64,000 nt of DNA from Candidula unifasciata (lineage: Eukaryota; Mollusca; Gastropoda; Stylommatophora; Geomitridae). Made by a program: the position numbers and the translations under genes. Below, one piece after another: positions 19,665-30,699 of the stretch (the stretch's first letter is position 1; each line of letters begins with the position of its first letter). The notes beneath the pieces were generated by a model that ran no database searches, was not told where the DNA came from, and saw only the letters and a program-made list of their open reading frames with translations. The stretch spans positions 207,390-271,389 of the forward strand of contig CAJHNH020006935.1 in the NCBI GenBank assembly GCA_905116865.2. Reading direction: 5' to 3'.

Positions 19665-20300
19665 ATTACACTGTTTGTTGTCTCAACCTTAATTAAACGT
19701 GTCTTCAGCACATAACAACTAATGGCGGATGATGTCTGCTAGTGACATAGTTTTTGTATGAGACGAATGCTCTGATTGGCTGAACAAAGCATTTCCTTAA
19801 TGTGACACAACAGTCTTCTGTAGAGTTGTAACCCAGGTCCGAATATGTTTTTGTGTCAAGGGTGGCGGGTGATTGTTGACAGACGAGGAGAAAGATGGTC
19901 GTGTCGATAGTGGCGATGATGATGATGTTGTGTTACTTGCTTCGTGGCACACACGTGCACTATGTGCTTAAACAATAAAGTATCTGTAAACAAGTGCATC
20001 TCCTTCTTTAATTTAAGTTTACATCAATGTCACAAAATATAGAAAAAAAATCACACTATTTTCGGTTAACTCTAAAGCCTTATAAATTCGCGTTGTGTTC
20101 TTTAATTAAACTGTTTCTATTGTCTCAGACTACCACCGGGCTACTAGTGCAGGTTAACCTAACACATTATGAACTTCTTCTTCTTTGTTACATTGGGAAA
20201 TCCCCAGGTGATCCGGCTTACATTGTATTGGTTGCAATACTCTAAGAAGTGTCACAAGATAAAACAAATCACATACTCTATGCACTAATTTCTTTTAACC
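19665..20300. other. No gene recognised
   Basis: AT-rich, with a short gatgatgatg run near 19916-19930. No coding signal. Confidence 0.5.
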
Positions 20301-20305
20301 ACTGC

Positions 20306-20506
20306 CTAATCTCTGGCCACATCTTCATCTGACTCTGAAGACGAGTCCACGCCAGAATCTGTATTGAGAGATACTCGGTGGAAATAAATATCAGTTTCCC
20401 GTACTAAATATCGGTACAGCCGGGCCGTTCCATCGTCGTTTGTTAGGATGATGGTAATCTCTTGGAATGGGCCATAGCTTCTAACAGTAATTTGGATTGA
20501 ATACAT
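20306..20506 (-). CDS. Short hypothetical ORF with acidic Ser-rich tail
   Basis: A 66-codon ATG-to-stop minus-strand frame. The composition is more protein-like than its neighbours: SYGPFQEITIILTNDDGTAR, then RETDIYFHRVSLNTDSGV, ending SSSESDEDVARD. The S-S-E-S-D-E-D end resembles a casein-kinase-2 target or nuclear acidic tail. I do not recognise it; it may be the end of a longer mobile-element gene. Upstream in frame is anonymous. Confidence 0.3.
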   Translation of the reverse strand: MYSIQITVRSYGPFQEITIILTNDDGTARLYRYLVRETDIYFHRVSLNTDSGVDSSSESDEDVARD

Positions 20507-20509
20507 GTT

Positions 20510-22725
20510 TTTGAAACTGGCCGGTACTTCGCTCTACTATTCGTCTGTCTCTATGTCTAGCCTGTCCTCTGTTGTCCTGTTATCCTCTGTTATCCTCTTT
20601 TTTCTGTCACTGCTCAACTATCCTCTGTTGTTCGTCTCGTGTTCATCTGTCCTGACTGCGTGCGTCTGCCTGAGTCTGTGAGCTCCAATCCTCAACTGTC
20701 TGATCCTGAATCTAAGTCTATCTATCTGTCTATCTATCTGAGCAAAAACCGCTGCCGAAGATCCCGGGCAATCGTTTATAAAGGGGCCCTCCTTGTTTTG
20801 CAGCTACTGGCATCACCTGATCTGGCCGGGACAAGTATTTGATTAATGAGTTTGGAACTTGGACGGGGAGAGTCGCATGTCAGATCATGTGATTCATAGT
20901 ACGTGGGAAACAAGAGTATGGACTAATGAAAAGTTTTACAATAAGGGTGAAAGCCACAAGGGTCATACCGTGCAAACAATGCAATACTAATAAAAAGGGG
21001 GTCGGGGTGCGGAAAGGGGTTGGGGTGCGGACGCTGCTACATTTAAAAAAACGGACCAATGAAAATTTGTCTTTTATGCTGTGAGCCATAAACATTGATT
21101 GTATAGGCCTCGTAAAACGGAACAATTTACAACTTAAAATGAAGTCTCTAAGTCAACTACAAGTGGAGAAACAATTTTTTAAAGTTTTTGCATATGTAAT
21201 GAGCTTTAAAGAATAATGTCCTACAAGCTAAAGATAAAATGTCAAAAACTTACCATCTAGATTGAACTTATTACAGAAATTTAAAAAAAATCGTAGTCTG
21301 CCCAAAAGGGATAGCGGTCTGGTAGAAAAATAATTAGTTTGCTGTTTCTAAAATTAAAGCCAAACAGTTTATTATGTTTATACTTTCAAAATGCATGTTG
21401 ATTTACTGTGTATTTGCTCACTGTTCCAGGATGTTGACGTACAGATCAGCTTATTACGACCCGGCTGAGAGATGCTTCCTGTAGCTGAATTCAACTGAAT
21501 CTTATATTTTTATGCCTTTCTAATCTCTTGGTACAGCACTGTTATTTTGCTTAAAACAAGACTGGATCTTATCACTTCCAGTAGCGACGCAGTCTCGTAA
21601 TTGGCTGTTATGAGGCCACGTCTGCAGTGACGTGTTCTCGAATACCATATTCTCTGGCTATGTTAAATTTCTTCAGCAGCACAGTATCCCAGTGCAGGTT
21701 TAACATCGGCTGTGCTTCCGTTATGTCAAGCCAGTGTAGCAGCCTGGGCAAGTCCATCCAGAGGAGAAAACACTTCAGCTCCACAGTTTTACCCAACTCC
21801 TTCCCCAGGTAAACAGCATTTTTCACTGGAGCCTTGCAGACACTTCATGAAAAATGACATCAGAAAGCGATTCAATATTATCACGCAGCTTCTATGCTGC
21901 TTACCCCTGACAAGAGAGAGCTTACGGTAACGGTAACATTAACTGTATTGATGTACTTCTCTCCCCCTTTTGCGTGTGCCATCTTAGCCTTACATAGCGC
22001 CAATGCACTTATCTAGAACATAACCTGGATGTATATCTGACAGGACTCCAACCTCCTTTGCCATCCAAGTAATAGTACCAATGCCTGGCAGTTCTGCAAT
22101 TACACAACAGTTGCATTTGCAGTGCTGACATTCAACAAAAATTCATAAATTCGATGTAATGAGTGTCTTTTTTTTACCAAGCCTCTTTCTATAAACCCTT
22201 CTCTTTTCTACCCTTCCTTCGTTTCAATATGATTTTTGCAGTTTTTTTTTCTCTACATTTTCTCTCTTGCGTTTTTTAAAAAATTATTTTTGTTGCTGCC
22301 GCATACAACTCTCAGTACTCAGTTATCATCATGCTTCTGCAGTGACCATATTTTTTTTTTTTTTTATCGAAAGGGCCGTTGCAGGTTGACAATAAACTGC
22401 CTTTATTTCTTTGATTTCAACAACACTTCATTCGTTATCAATCCAAATGAAGCCTTTTCTTCTTCATACTTTTTCTGCAAAGTTGTACATTTTGCTCTCC
22501 CCAGATTACCTTGTCTTTTCATGTAATCTTTTCAAGGAAAACTGATCTTTACTTAGCTGTATTTCCCCACAAATAATAGCCAGCTAGTACCGTATTTGCA
22601 GTCTGTCTGACATTTGTTATTTATTGTTCCCACATACAAATTGCTAGTTACAAAATTGTTTATTGACATTGTATAAAAATGTACACAATTTAATTTATTG
22701 CATATTTCACTTACAGGGCTGACTA
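20510..22725. other. No gene recognised; T-rich in part
   Basis: Contains a tctatctatctgtctatc microsatellite near 20718-20740, a short duplicated ggggttggggtgcgg-type phrase at 20997-21030, an open 72-codon minus frame at 21608-21826 without recognisable features, and poly-T runs at 22352-22366. Nothing supports a gene. Confidence 0.5.
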
Positions 22726-22729
22726 GGCT

Positions 22730-22905
22730 GTTTGCTCTTAACCTCATGGAAGGTCCTCGTACTGGAGGACACAACGTCATATCCTGGTGAAACTTATGTC
22801 CTCTAGTTCTGCATGTGGATAAATCAAGTATGCGGCAGAGGTGTTTTTCTTTTGCTATACTGACCCCCTCACTCGAACACATGTACCCAATGCTTCTGAC
22901 CAGAT
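22730..22905 (-). pseudogene. Zinc-knuckle-like family, copy K8 (second-domain end)
   Basis: Minus strand: an acidic EGVSIAKEKHL helix, then (shifted) HAELEDISFTRI, stop, RCVLQYEDLP, matching the end of domain 2 in K1 (LHGELEDVAFSRIQRCVLQYEE). The knuckle itself is lost. This is the most distant copy of the family in the window. Confidence 0.55.
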
Positions 22906-22909
22906 ATAT

Positions 22910-24290
22910 ATATGCCTGGTCATAAACTGTGATAAACTATGCAGTGTATTGTTTGTGTCCACATTATTTACCTTTACTCAGGGATACTTTTTTTAAATTT
23001 ATGCCTGTTGTCCACTAGTGTTGGGTTTGTTGCATGGATGCAGTCAGCTCAAATGTTTTTTTTTTTTTTTTTTTGCAATGTTCTTTTTAACAAGTTTTTT
23101 TTTTTTTTATATATGTATAAAAACATGGCAGCTCTGATACATGGTTGTTTTCAACTGCAGACACAGGAAGACTAAATGAGGTCATTTCCAGTTTTGACAG
23201 TCTTGCGTAAATGGCCATGTGTGTCCATGTCTGCAGTGAGCTGTTGTCGAAAAGCTTAATTAAAATGTATTAGCCTTTTGTGCGCCTGCAGTGTTTAGTG
23301 GGTTATATGAATATAGCCAATAGGTTGCTTTTCTAAGCCAGGTAAATGTTTAAATGAGAGGATTCGGTTTGCCCACATGATTCCCTACTGTTATATCTTT
23401 AAATGTGTACTAAAGTTCACTGACACAAATGATTAGTTCAAATAAACTCCATAAAACTGGAAGTAAAATTAAGACAATCAGAACATTTATTTGGAAAGTC
23501 TAACTAATAATCAGACTGGCTGTGGAGATAAAATTGATCCCTGCTTTTAGATGGGGGACCATAGACAAATTTGTCCACTTAGCTGTAGCTCGGGTTCCTT
23601 TGGTCAGCTTCTAGCTTAGCCTTGGAGAGGCAGGTCGAATCTTCTAGTCCAGTCTAGACAATCGGGCATCTGCAGCTATGCTGGAATTTATTTCTGGAAC
23701 TCAACCTGGAACCCCTGGTATGGAGTTCAGACAGTAAGACTACAGTACTGACAACTTTAGTATTAGTGAGTCAGTTGAGGAGAGCAGACTCGTGTCTCTC
23801 TTCTCCCAACCATGCCTGGTATGAAAATGGAAAGATAGGAAGTCTTAAAATAGGGGGAAGTAACTCTATTGTACATTTGTCTTAAAACTTCGTTGAAAAG
23901 CAATTAAAAAATTTAATAATAATATCACTTAAACAAAGCAATTTTTAGAAGGGAAGAAACAGCTGTCCAGACCAGCTCGTCACATATGCCCAACGATAAT
24001 AAGTTTGATATTTACGTATCAAACTTAAACTGGCCTGGATACTGTTTCTGATACCTACAATCCACCTGCAAAATCCTAATCTGCTATGGGATCTCTAAAG
24101 GAACAGAAAATTTGTCAGACTTACCTTAGAAGTAATATAGATAGTTTTAGGCTTAGGGGATGTATTTCCATCTAAGGTTTCCACAAGGGTCGCATAGACC
24201 ATTGGAAAACACACATTCGCTGAAGTAACTTTGAAAACAATTTTTGGTTGGTGGGTAAAACATTTTTACAGTATTAAAGAGTAGCTGCTT
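22910..24290. other. No gene recognised
   Basis: Poly-T runs at 23057-23074 and 23096-23109; otherwise anonymous. Confidence 0.5.
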
Positions 24291-24295
24291 AAGGA

Positions 24296-24425
24296 CAGGT
24301 TAAACCCCCAAATTGAATTTGATTAAATCTGTTGGAAACAATGCTTTCTATAGGTACATATTAGTTAAAGATTGATGGAAAATAAATTTTTGGGGCTAAA
24401 ATCAACATATTTTTACTGATATTGA
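24296..24425. repeat. Direct repeat, left copy, flanking a transposase ORF
   Basis: Contains aatctgttggaaacaatgct, tctataggtacatattagtt and ggggctaaaatcaacat. About 85 percent alike by eye to 25408-25520. Confidence 0.7.
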
Positions 24426-24874
24426 CTGAAAATGTCATGTTTTATGCCGAAAATTGCCAAATTTGTATTTAACATTTGCAAGGATATTTCAGAAACTAAT
24501 AAAGGTGGCCTAATGAAAATTTGCACATACATTTAACATTATATTTTAATTATATTGTGCTAAAAACTATTCATTTAAACTAACGGTGTAAAAGTTATGT
24601 TCATTATATCATACCATACTGTTTTCCCGAAAAAAATTAGGGGGTTAGTGATACCATATATGAAAAAATGCAAAAAGTATCCAAGCTGTTGTAGTTATTT
24701 TAGTCCATTTCATTTTACTGATCCTTTTCTATGTGTGTGCCAAGTATGAAGACAATAGGTTAATAACTTTTTGAGATATTGTTCGCAATGTGATGAAAAA
24801 ATGTCAAAAAAAGGATTTTGAGAAAAATGCAAAAAAAGTAACTTACCATGCTGGTTTTCATAGTAATCCTTTAC

Positions 24875-25396
24875 CTAATGAGCTCCTGCTGCATAAGAGT
24901 CATCTTTGGGGTATTCCCCAGCTGTGTGAACACTCTTTCTTGCTCGTTGTGCCTTCTTATCCATTTTATTTCCTTCTTCAGCTGCTCTTATGCGCGCTTG
25001 GTCAAATCGACGAAATGCGGAAATACTGTATCCACAGCTCAATCCTAAATTTTTTAGTATTTCAATCCTGCCCAGTTCCCCTTCATTATAGACAATAACA
25101 GCATCATTCACAGCTATTTCCAGCCTGTCTCTTCCAACAAATATAGTTTTAGGGCATCTATCCCAAATCAAATGATGAAATGCTTCGTTAGCATTTTGTG
25201 TTCCGCCATGCAAACATTTTTTGAAGATCCTCAAAAACAGGTCTGGCAGCTTATTTTTATTTTGCCCATTGCACCATATTCCACAGTTGACATGTATCCC
25301 TTTCCGATGTTCCCAAATGGCCCATATCGCTTTTTTCGTAGCCTCTAAATTTCCCACATTTGACCGAATTGCACCTCCATAGTGACCCAGAGCCAC
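24875..25396 (-). CDS. Mutator-like transposase, C-terminal part (copy 3), open frame
   Basis: A 173-codon frame with no stop. Seen: RKGIHVNCGIWCNGQ, then KKCLHGGTQNANEAFHHLIWDRCPKT (the K-C-x-HG-x-TQN-x-NE-x-x-x-x-x-IW-x-x-x-PK signature of this family), then YNEGELGRIEILKNLGLSCG, and a basic coiled tail KKAQRARKS. This is the region after the catalytic core. The N-terminal DGTW half is absent, so the reading frame is a fragment even though open. It is bracketed by direct repeats at 24296-24425 and 25408-25520. Relatively young compared with copies 1 and 2, judging by the lack of stops. Confidence 0.75.
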   Translation of the reverse strand: MALGHYGGAIRSNVGNLEATKKAIWAIWEHRKGIHVNCGIWCNGQNKNKLPDLFLRIFKKCLHGGTQNANEAFHHLIWDRCPKTIFVGRDRLEIAVNDAVIVYNEGELGRIEILKNLGLSCGYSISAFRRFDQARIRAAEEGNKMDKKAQRARKSVHTAGEYPKDDSYAAGAH

Positions 25397-25407
25397 TGAT
25401 ATAGTGG

Positions 25408-25520
25408 ATAGGTTTAACCTACAAATTAAATGTGAATAAATCTGTTGAAAACAATGCTTTCTATAGGTACATACCAGTTAAAGATTGAAGGATTGTGGGG
25501 GCTGAAATCAATACATTTTT
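25408..25520. repeat. Direct repeat, right copy, flanking a transposase ORF
   Basis: Matches 24296-24425, including aatctgttgaaaacaatgct and ggtacataccagttaaagat. Confidence 0.7.
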
Positions 25521-25529
25521 ACAAATATT

Positions 25530-25692
25530 GACCCAGCCTTGAGTGGGTACCGGATGCAGTCCTGGGAAAGTAAAGGCGACCGGCGTGATGCTGACCACAT
25601 CACCCATCCTGTGCCAATTGTTGTATAAAAATATAGGTCTAGCCCTATATGCCCTATACAAAAGGCGTGGAAAAGGGTCTGTTACTTATCAA
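25530..25692 (+). mobile_element. SINE-A, 5-prime truncated (tail only)
   Basis: The tail cagccttgagtgggtaccgg, aagtaaaggcgaccggcgtg, accacatcaccc, and ...ggaaaagggtc matches the full copy at 38915-39205. The tRNA head is missing. Confidence 0.85.
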
Positions 25693-25694
25693 AA

Positions 25695-26525
25695 CTTGTT
25701 TGTTGCCTCAGTGCTTGGCCAGCAAGGAGAGAGATATGTACCTAATCTGTATTGCAAATTTTTTTTGTGTGTCTACATTCCAGTGTTATTTTTTTTTTTT
25801 TTTACATGTCATCGAATGTTTAATGTCACATTATTCTATAAATAAACACTTGACTATATTTTCATTCTTATTTGTTTTGCTAGCATGCGAATGTTTGTGT
25901 ATGTCTTATTCTGGGTATGGTGTTATCTCTGTCTGTAGCAGCCTATCTCTGTATTTCTTTTTTTCCCCCCATCTGTTAATGTGTACTGTTTTTGTTTTTT
26001 CATGTATGTACCATCTCTGTGTGTATGTGTATATTGTGTTTGCTCTCTGAGTGTGTATGTATTATTTACTTTGCCTATCTGTTTGTTGCTGTTGTGTATT
26101 CACCTTCCCCTCCCCCCATGTATGTGTGTTCCTGCCTGTCTCTGGGTTTGTCTTTCTCTGTTTGTGTGTCTTGTGTTGAATATATAGAATTAGTAAATAA
26201 AATACCGGCAGGTTTATTCCTACTGCAAGCTCAATAAATATAGCAGAGTTTTTTACTCATGCAGCAAAGTCGTTCTACACACATATTTCAGACCAGTTTG
26301 TAGACTGAGCAGCAGCGGCGGATTCACCTAGATTTGATCAGTATCGACAGGACTCAAAAGAATAGGAAATGGAGAGGATGTGTGCATCTTGGCACTTGAA
26401 AATGCTAAGTACTCCCCAACTCACTACAGAGATCATCTGATCTGTTCCAAACCTAAGAACTGACAACACGGAGATTTGGACTGCACGATAAAACTAAACT
26501 GCACTAAACTACCGCCAGATCGTAC
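25695..26525. other. T-rich region, no gene recognised
   Basis: Long T and GT-rich stretches produce hydrophobic ORFs of low-complexity composition (25649-26237, +). No real coding signal. Confidence 0.5.
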
Positions 26526-26619
26526 AGAAATTACCCTGAAAGAAAGATGCGCAGGTGAAAACCCCATATATATATAAAATTGAAGCAAAAGTGGCTAAAT
26601 AAGTATGGAAAAGCTGAAG

Positions 26620-26755
26620 GTTCTGACAAAAAAAAACAGACGATAAAAACACTATCCAGTTTTGAAAGCACATAGGGTTGATAAAAAGACTTTCCTCGTG
26701 ACGAGAGCAACGTTCTGCAAGTGAAGACTGATTGATGATGACGCGACACTCGGTT
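26620..26755 (+). mobile_element. LINE 3-prime end remnant
   Basis: The phrase cacatagggttga...agcaacgttctgcaagtgaa...gatgatgac parallels the ends of LINE tails at 30655-30680 and 46040-46145. Confidence 0.35.
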
Positions 26756-26924
26756 TATCTGTAGTGCATGGACGCCCGATTTACTTTACGTAATCGTCTC
26801 GTCTTCATGTTCATTGCAGAACGTCACTCTCACTTGTCACAGCTACCCGATGTGATTCATTCTATTTTTGTGCTGGTCGGCCCTTGCCTTTTGCTACTTT
26901 CCAATCCGCCATGGTTCGATGTGG

Positions 26925-27235
26925 CCAAAACATTAAAGTGTCCAAGCGAGAGAAGATGCTTTCTTATCTTTTCTTTTTCAGCATTCCGAGCCCTTAAGGT
27001 TTCAGTGCTGCAGATATTACCCGCCTCCATTTATCTCTCTGTTTGGCCTCGTTCTCTTTCCAGTTAGAGACACCAAGTGTTTGCAGGTCTCTCAAGACAT
27101 TATCTCTCCATAGTTTTCCTAATCTGCCTCGTGGTCTACGACCATTCATCTCCCTTGTGGTCACTGTCATCTGACAATATTTTAATATGCCCCAACCATT
27201 TCAGATGGGTTGCTCAGATCTTTTAGAATGTCAGT
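26925..27235 (-). pseudogene. LINE C-terminal ORF remnant
   Basis: Minus strand 27160-26990 reads REMNGRRPRGRLGKLWRDNV, then LRDLQTLGVSNWKENEAKQRDKWRRVI. This is the RRPRGRP-x-K-x-W-x-D-N-V ... N-W-K ... A-x-x-R-D-x-W-R-x-x-(V/I) ending common to RTE/jockey-like polymerases. One short fragment only. Confidence 0.65.
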
Positions 27236-27239
27236 ATTT

Positions 27240-27940
27240 TTCTATCTCACTGAGGCCAAGAGATGAACGAAACAATGTGTAACTGCAGTGAAACAACATG
27301 CTATAATGACAGTGTCCATTAGCACATTTCAGACATTAAAAGTGTCTAAAATCTACAGATATAAATGAGTATATGTCCTACTCTAAACTAATTAATATTT
27401 TTTGTTTTAAAAAACGAGACATTTAACGCTTTATTTTTTGGAAAAACTGACCGGAGAGCCAAGACGCACATGAAAGAAAAAAAGTAGACCCCGGTCATCC
27501 CCCCCCCCCCCCCCCTTCCCCCAAACGTCCTTGACTTGTTTTAAAAATAAAATTTTATTTATAGTTAAACTGAACTAAAAAGCCGCCGCCCCCACCCCCC
27601 TAATTTAATGTAACAGCAATCAATGCACTGAATTTCACAATTGTTTGAATGCGTGTTTGGGACTGAAAGATTGCAGTAAAAACTATTTAGAGAAAGAAAG
27701 ATCATCCTAAAAGATCTGAACATCAAGGAAGACTGGCGACTGGTAAAAATGCGTCGTGTCTCTGAAACCATATCAGGCGCCATGGCGGATTGGAAAAAAA
27801 GTACGCAGAGTTAAAATAAATGCCATCCTAACTATTCTTGAGTTCATTGGTTCGATTCTCGCTGTGGGGTAAAACATGTTTTTTCTTCATTTAAAATCAG
27901 TAGTACAAAAGTTATCTGTAATACATTTTTTGAACATCCA
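27240..27940. other. No gene recognised; contains poly-C and a B-box-like site
   Basis: Poly-C at 27500-27517. The sequence ttggttcgattctcgc at about 27848 matches a Pol III B box and may be an old tRNA or SINE head. The phrase ccaatccgccatgg at 26901 reappears inverted at 27779. Confidence 0.45.
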
Positions 27941-27949
27941 CCTAGAAAA

Positions 27950-29745
27950 CTGTTAAGGTGGAAGAGTCCAGGAGATATAAATAGAAACCAAATCGATTAT
28001 GTAATGATTAGAGACAGATTCAAAAACAACACAAAGAACGCCAAAACATACCCAGGTGCGGATATAAATTCAGATCACAACCCTGTGGTAATAAAAATAC
28101 AAATTAAACTTAAAAACGCAAAGGTCACCCCCACATAGACATATCAGCTTTGAAACAGCCAGAAATAAGCCAGCAGTACCTAGTGGAGGTTAAAAATAAA
28201 TATGACAGATAAATAGTTGAAAGCATGGAACAATATCGACGGGAAAATCCAGAGGACAAAATGGGAATGTTTCAAAACTGGTATATACCAGTGAAAGAAA
28301 ACAAGAAAAATCAAGTATGGATGACTGAGGAAATTATTAACAAAATGACACAAAGGAAGAAAGCAAAAAACACTCCAGAATATTCATTAATAGACAAAGA
28401 AATACGAAATATGAGTAGAACTGCTAAGGAAACATGGATTCAGTTAAAATGCAAAGAAATAGAGGATCTTGAAATAAAACACAGAACCATGGAAATACAT
28501 GCAAATATAAGAAAACTTACAAACAAGGAAAAACATTTAACAGGAAATGGTTGTATTAGGGGGAAGGATGGAAAAATTATTGTTGATAAGAAAGATATAA
28601 TAAAAAGATGGGTACATTCCCAGGGACATGAAAACATCTGTTTTTATCACACTACCTAAGAAATCAAAAGCTGTTGATTGTGAAGATTATACTATTAGCC
28701 TAATGAGTCACTTAATTAAGTTACTCTTGAAGATAATACAAAGAGGAATTCAAGATAAAACAGAGAAAGAAGTTTCTGAAGAGCAATTTGGATTCCGTAA
28801 AAACAGTGGTACTCGAGAGGCCATAATTTGTCTAAAGATGCTGACTGAAAAATATTTAGAAGTTCAGAAAAATATTTATGCATGTTTTATAGATTACAAA
28901 AAAGCTTTCGACAGAGTGCAACATGAACAACTAATTGCAGCTCTTCAAAAACATAGGACTAGATGGAAAGGATATCAGACTTATTAGAAACTTATACTGG
29001 GAGCAAGAAGCAACAGTAAGATATGACAACATCTGCTCACCCCAGATAGAGATCAAGAGAGGAGTAAGACAAGGATGTGTGCTGTCGCCTAGCCTTTTTT
29101 ATCTTATGTACAGAAACCATTTTTAAAGAAATTGTAGAATTGCCAGGACTGCAAATCAATGGTAGAATAATAAACAATCTGAGATATGCTGACAACAGTG
29201 TTGCTAGCAGAGAGTGAGCAGGAGTTGCAAGACCTAGTGGAGCAAGTAAACAGAAAGAGTGCAGAATTTGGATTAGATTTAAATTAGAAAAAGACAAAAA
29301 CCATGATATTCAGCAAAGAAAATAATCAGCTAACAATGAATATCACAGTGAACGGGGTGAAACTGGAACAAATTAAAAATTTCTTATATCTTGGACAAGT
29401 AATAACATGTAACGGCAGAAGTGAAACAGAAGTCAAGAAAAGAATAGGGATGGCCAAAAACATTTTCAACAACATGCAAAAGTTACTGACGTCAAGAGAA
29501 ATAAGCAATAACAATGAGAATTGTCAAATGTTATGTATTCTCAACCTTACTGTATGGCACAGAGACATGGACACTGAAAAATCGTATCAATTCTTTGGAG
29601 ATGTGGCTATACAGAAGATTAGGTCGTATTTCATGGAAACAAAAGCTATCAAATACAGTCAAATACTGAGGAAATTGGGAATGAAAAGAGAGTTGCTAGG
29701 GAAAATAAAAAAGAGACAAGAAATATTTTAGCCACATTAAAAGAC
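27950..29745 (+). pseudogene. RTE-like LINE: endonuclease end and reverse transcriptase, broken
   Basis: 5-prime truncated non-LTR element. An apurinic-endonuclease C-terminus (RNQIDYVMIRDRF ... INSDHNPVVIKI, with the S-D-H motif) lies at 27960-28120. A linker ORF follows at 28225-28659 (VWMTEEIINKMTQRK...KEIEDL). Reverse transcriptase at 28628-29215: EEQFGFRKNSGTREAI, CFIDYKKAFDRVQ (motif A, F-x-D-Y), IEIKRGVRQGCVLSP (motif B), RYADN (motif C, normally YADD). Then KTMIFSKENN...VNGVKLEQIKNFLYLGQVIT at 29303-29420 (the thumb, V-x-x-FKYLG type), open to 29731. Frame changes occur near 28650, 28985, 29125 and 29205, plus a TAG at 29287. Clade is by general pattern only. Confidence 0.8.
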
Positions 29746-29763
29746 ATAACAGTATTGTAAAGA

Positions 29764-29940
29764 TCGTCCGTCGCGAGCCCATCCGTTTAACAGATCTGAC
29801 TTATTTGTAGGTAGACTGTTGGTCTCAGGCAGATACACTCCGACTTCGAAGGAAGCTCTTAATTAGTCGACCCTTAAGAAGGGTCTTGTTAGGGGGCAGT
29901 TGGTCAATTCTTGTTTTCCCCACAATGGGAGATAAATAAC
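29764..29940 (-). mobile_element. SINE-B copy (reverse orientation)
   Basis: Contains the reverse complements of the cagatctgtaaaacggatg, ggcatgtcgtaagag and acccactgcc-type phrases of the SINE-B copies at 48682 and 62837. The GAA-rich end is not seen. Confidence 0.75.
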
Positions 29941-30109
29941 TCTTATAGTGCTCTGTTCCAAATTTGTACTTATTCTTGAAAAAGGGGCATAAATCTTTTT
30001 GCCTTATAAGTAAAATATATTTGCGGTTGCTTCCCTTGCATAAATTGTTTTGCTAAAGTAGGATTACCCCCCATTTACTTTAGAGTTTCATTGGCTCCCA
30101 GTAGTCAAC

Positions 30110-30335
30110 ATTATGCCGGCCGCCTTGATTTTCCAGAGGACATTTAGCTGGCACCATTGTGTAAGGCTAGGTCGACCTGGGAGCTAAGGTCATTTTTTAG
30201 GGGGGGGGGGAGTTCAGGACCTGAATGCACGAACTTCAGACCCACATGCGGGCGTCTAGCTGCTACACCGCTGCGGCTTCGCTCTACAGATAGAGAATGT
30301 CCTAATGATGTCTCGTGTCTCTGCATTCACACCGC
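30110..30335 (-). mobile_element. SINE-A copy (reverse orientation)
   Basis: Reverse-oriented tail (ccggccgcctt...ggtcgacctgggagctaagg) followed by a tRNA-like head (gcgggcgtctagctgctaca...). A G-run at 30201-30210 lies between head and tail. Confidence 0.8.
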
Positions 30336-30419
30336 AGGCACTATTAAGTAATCACATTCCAGCTTCATATCAGACGGGTCACCCTGGATTTCCTCTGATC
30401 CTGCGCCGGCGAAAAGCCC

Positions 30420-30690
30420 CATAGAATATCCAATAAACAACATCCTGTCTCGGAAGCTGAAGTATTTTGGTCATATCAAGCGCCACCACGGATTGGGAAA
30501 AAAAAAATATAGAAGAAGGCATGGTACCAGGAAGGAGAGGCATGGGCCGACCAACATGAAGACAGGATGTAAGTGACTCCTTGAGTATGAAAGTACTTGA
30601 GGCGGGAGAACTGGCGAGAGACCGAGTTTCTGAGACAGACCGTGATGAGAGTGACGTTCTACAAAGGACCTGCTACATAATGATCATGAT
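30420..30690 (+). pseudogene. LINE C-terminal ORF tail
   Basis: Reads LSRKLKYFGHIKRHHGLEKK, then PGRRGMGRPT, then SMKVLEAGELARDRVSETDRDE in adjacent frames: the L-K-Y-FGH-I-x-RH-x-x-LEK ... GRP ... A-x-x-R tail of a LINE polymerase. Frameshift at the A-run near 30500. Confidence 0.7.
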
Positions 30691-30699
30691 ATCCAATAT

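Noticed and set aside
25649..26237. Overlapping hydrophobic ORFs suggesting membrane proteins
   Set aside because: T-rich low-complexity DNA; several frames look equally hydrophobic.
26900..27790. Foldback element from inverted ccaatccgccatgg
   Set aside because: The matching arms are only ~16 bp and the surrounding sequence does not pair; probably two LINE-related fragments.
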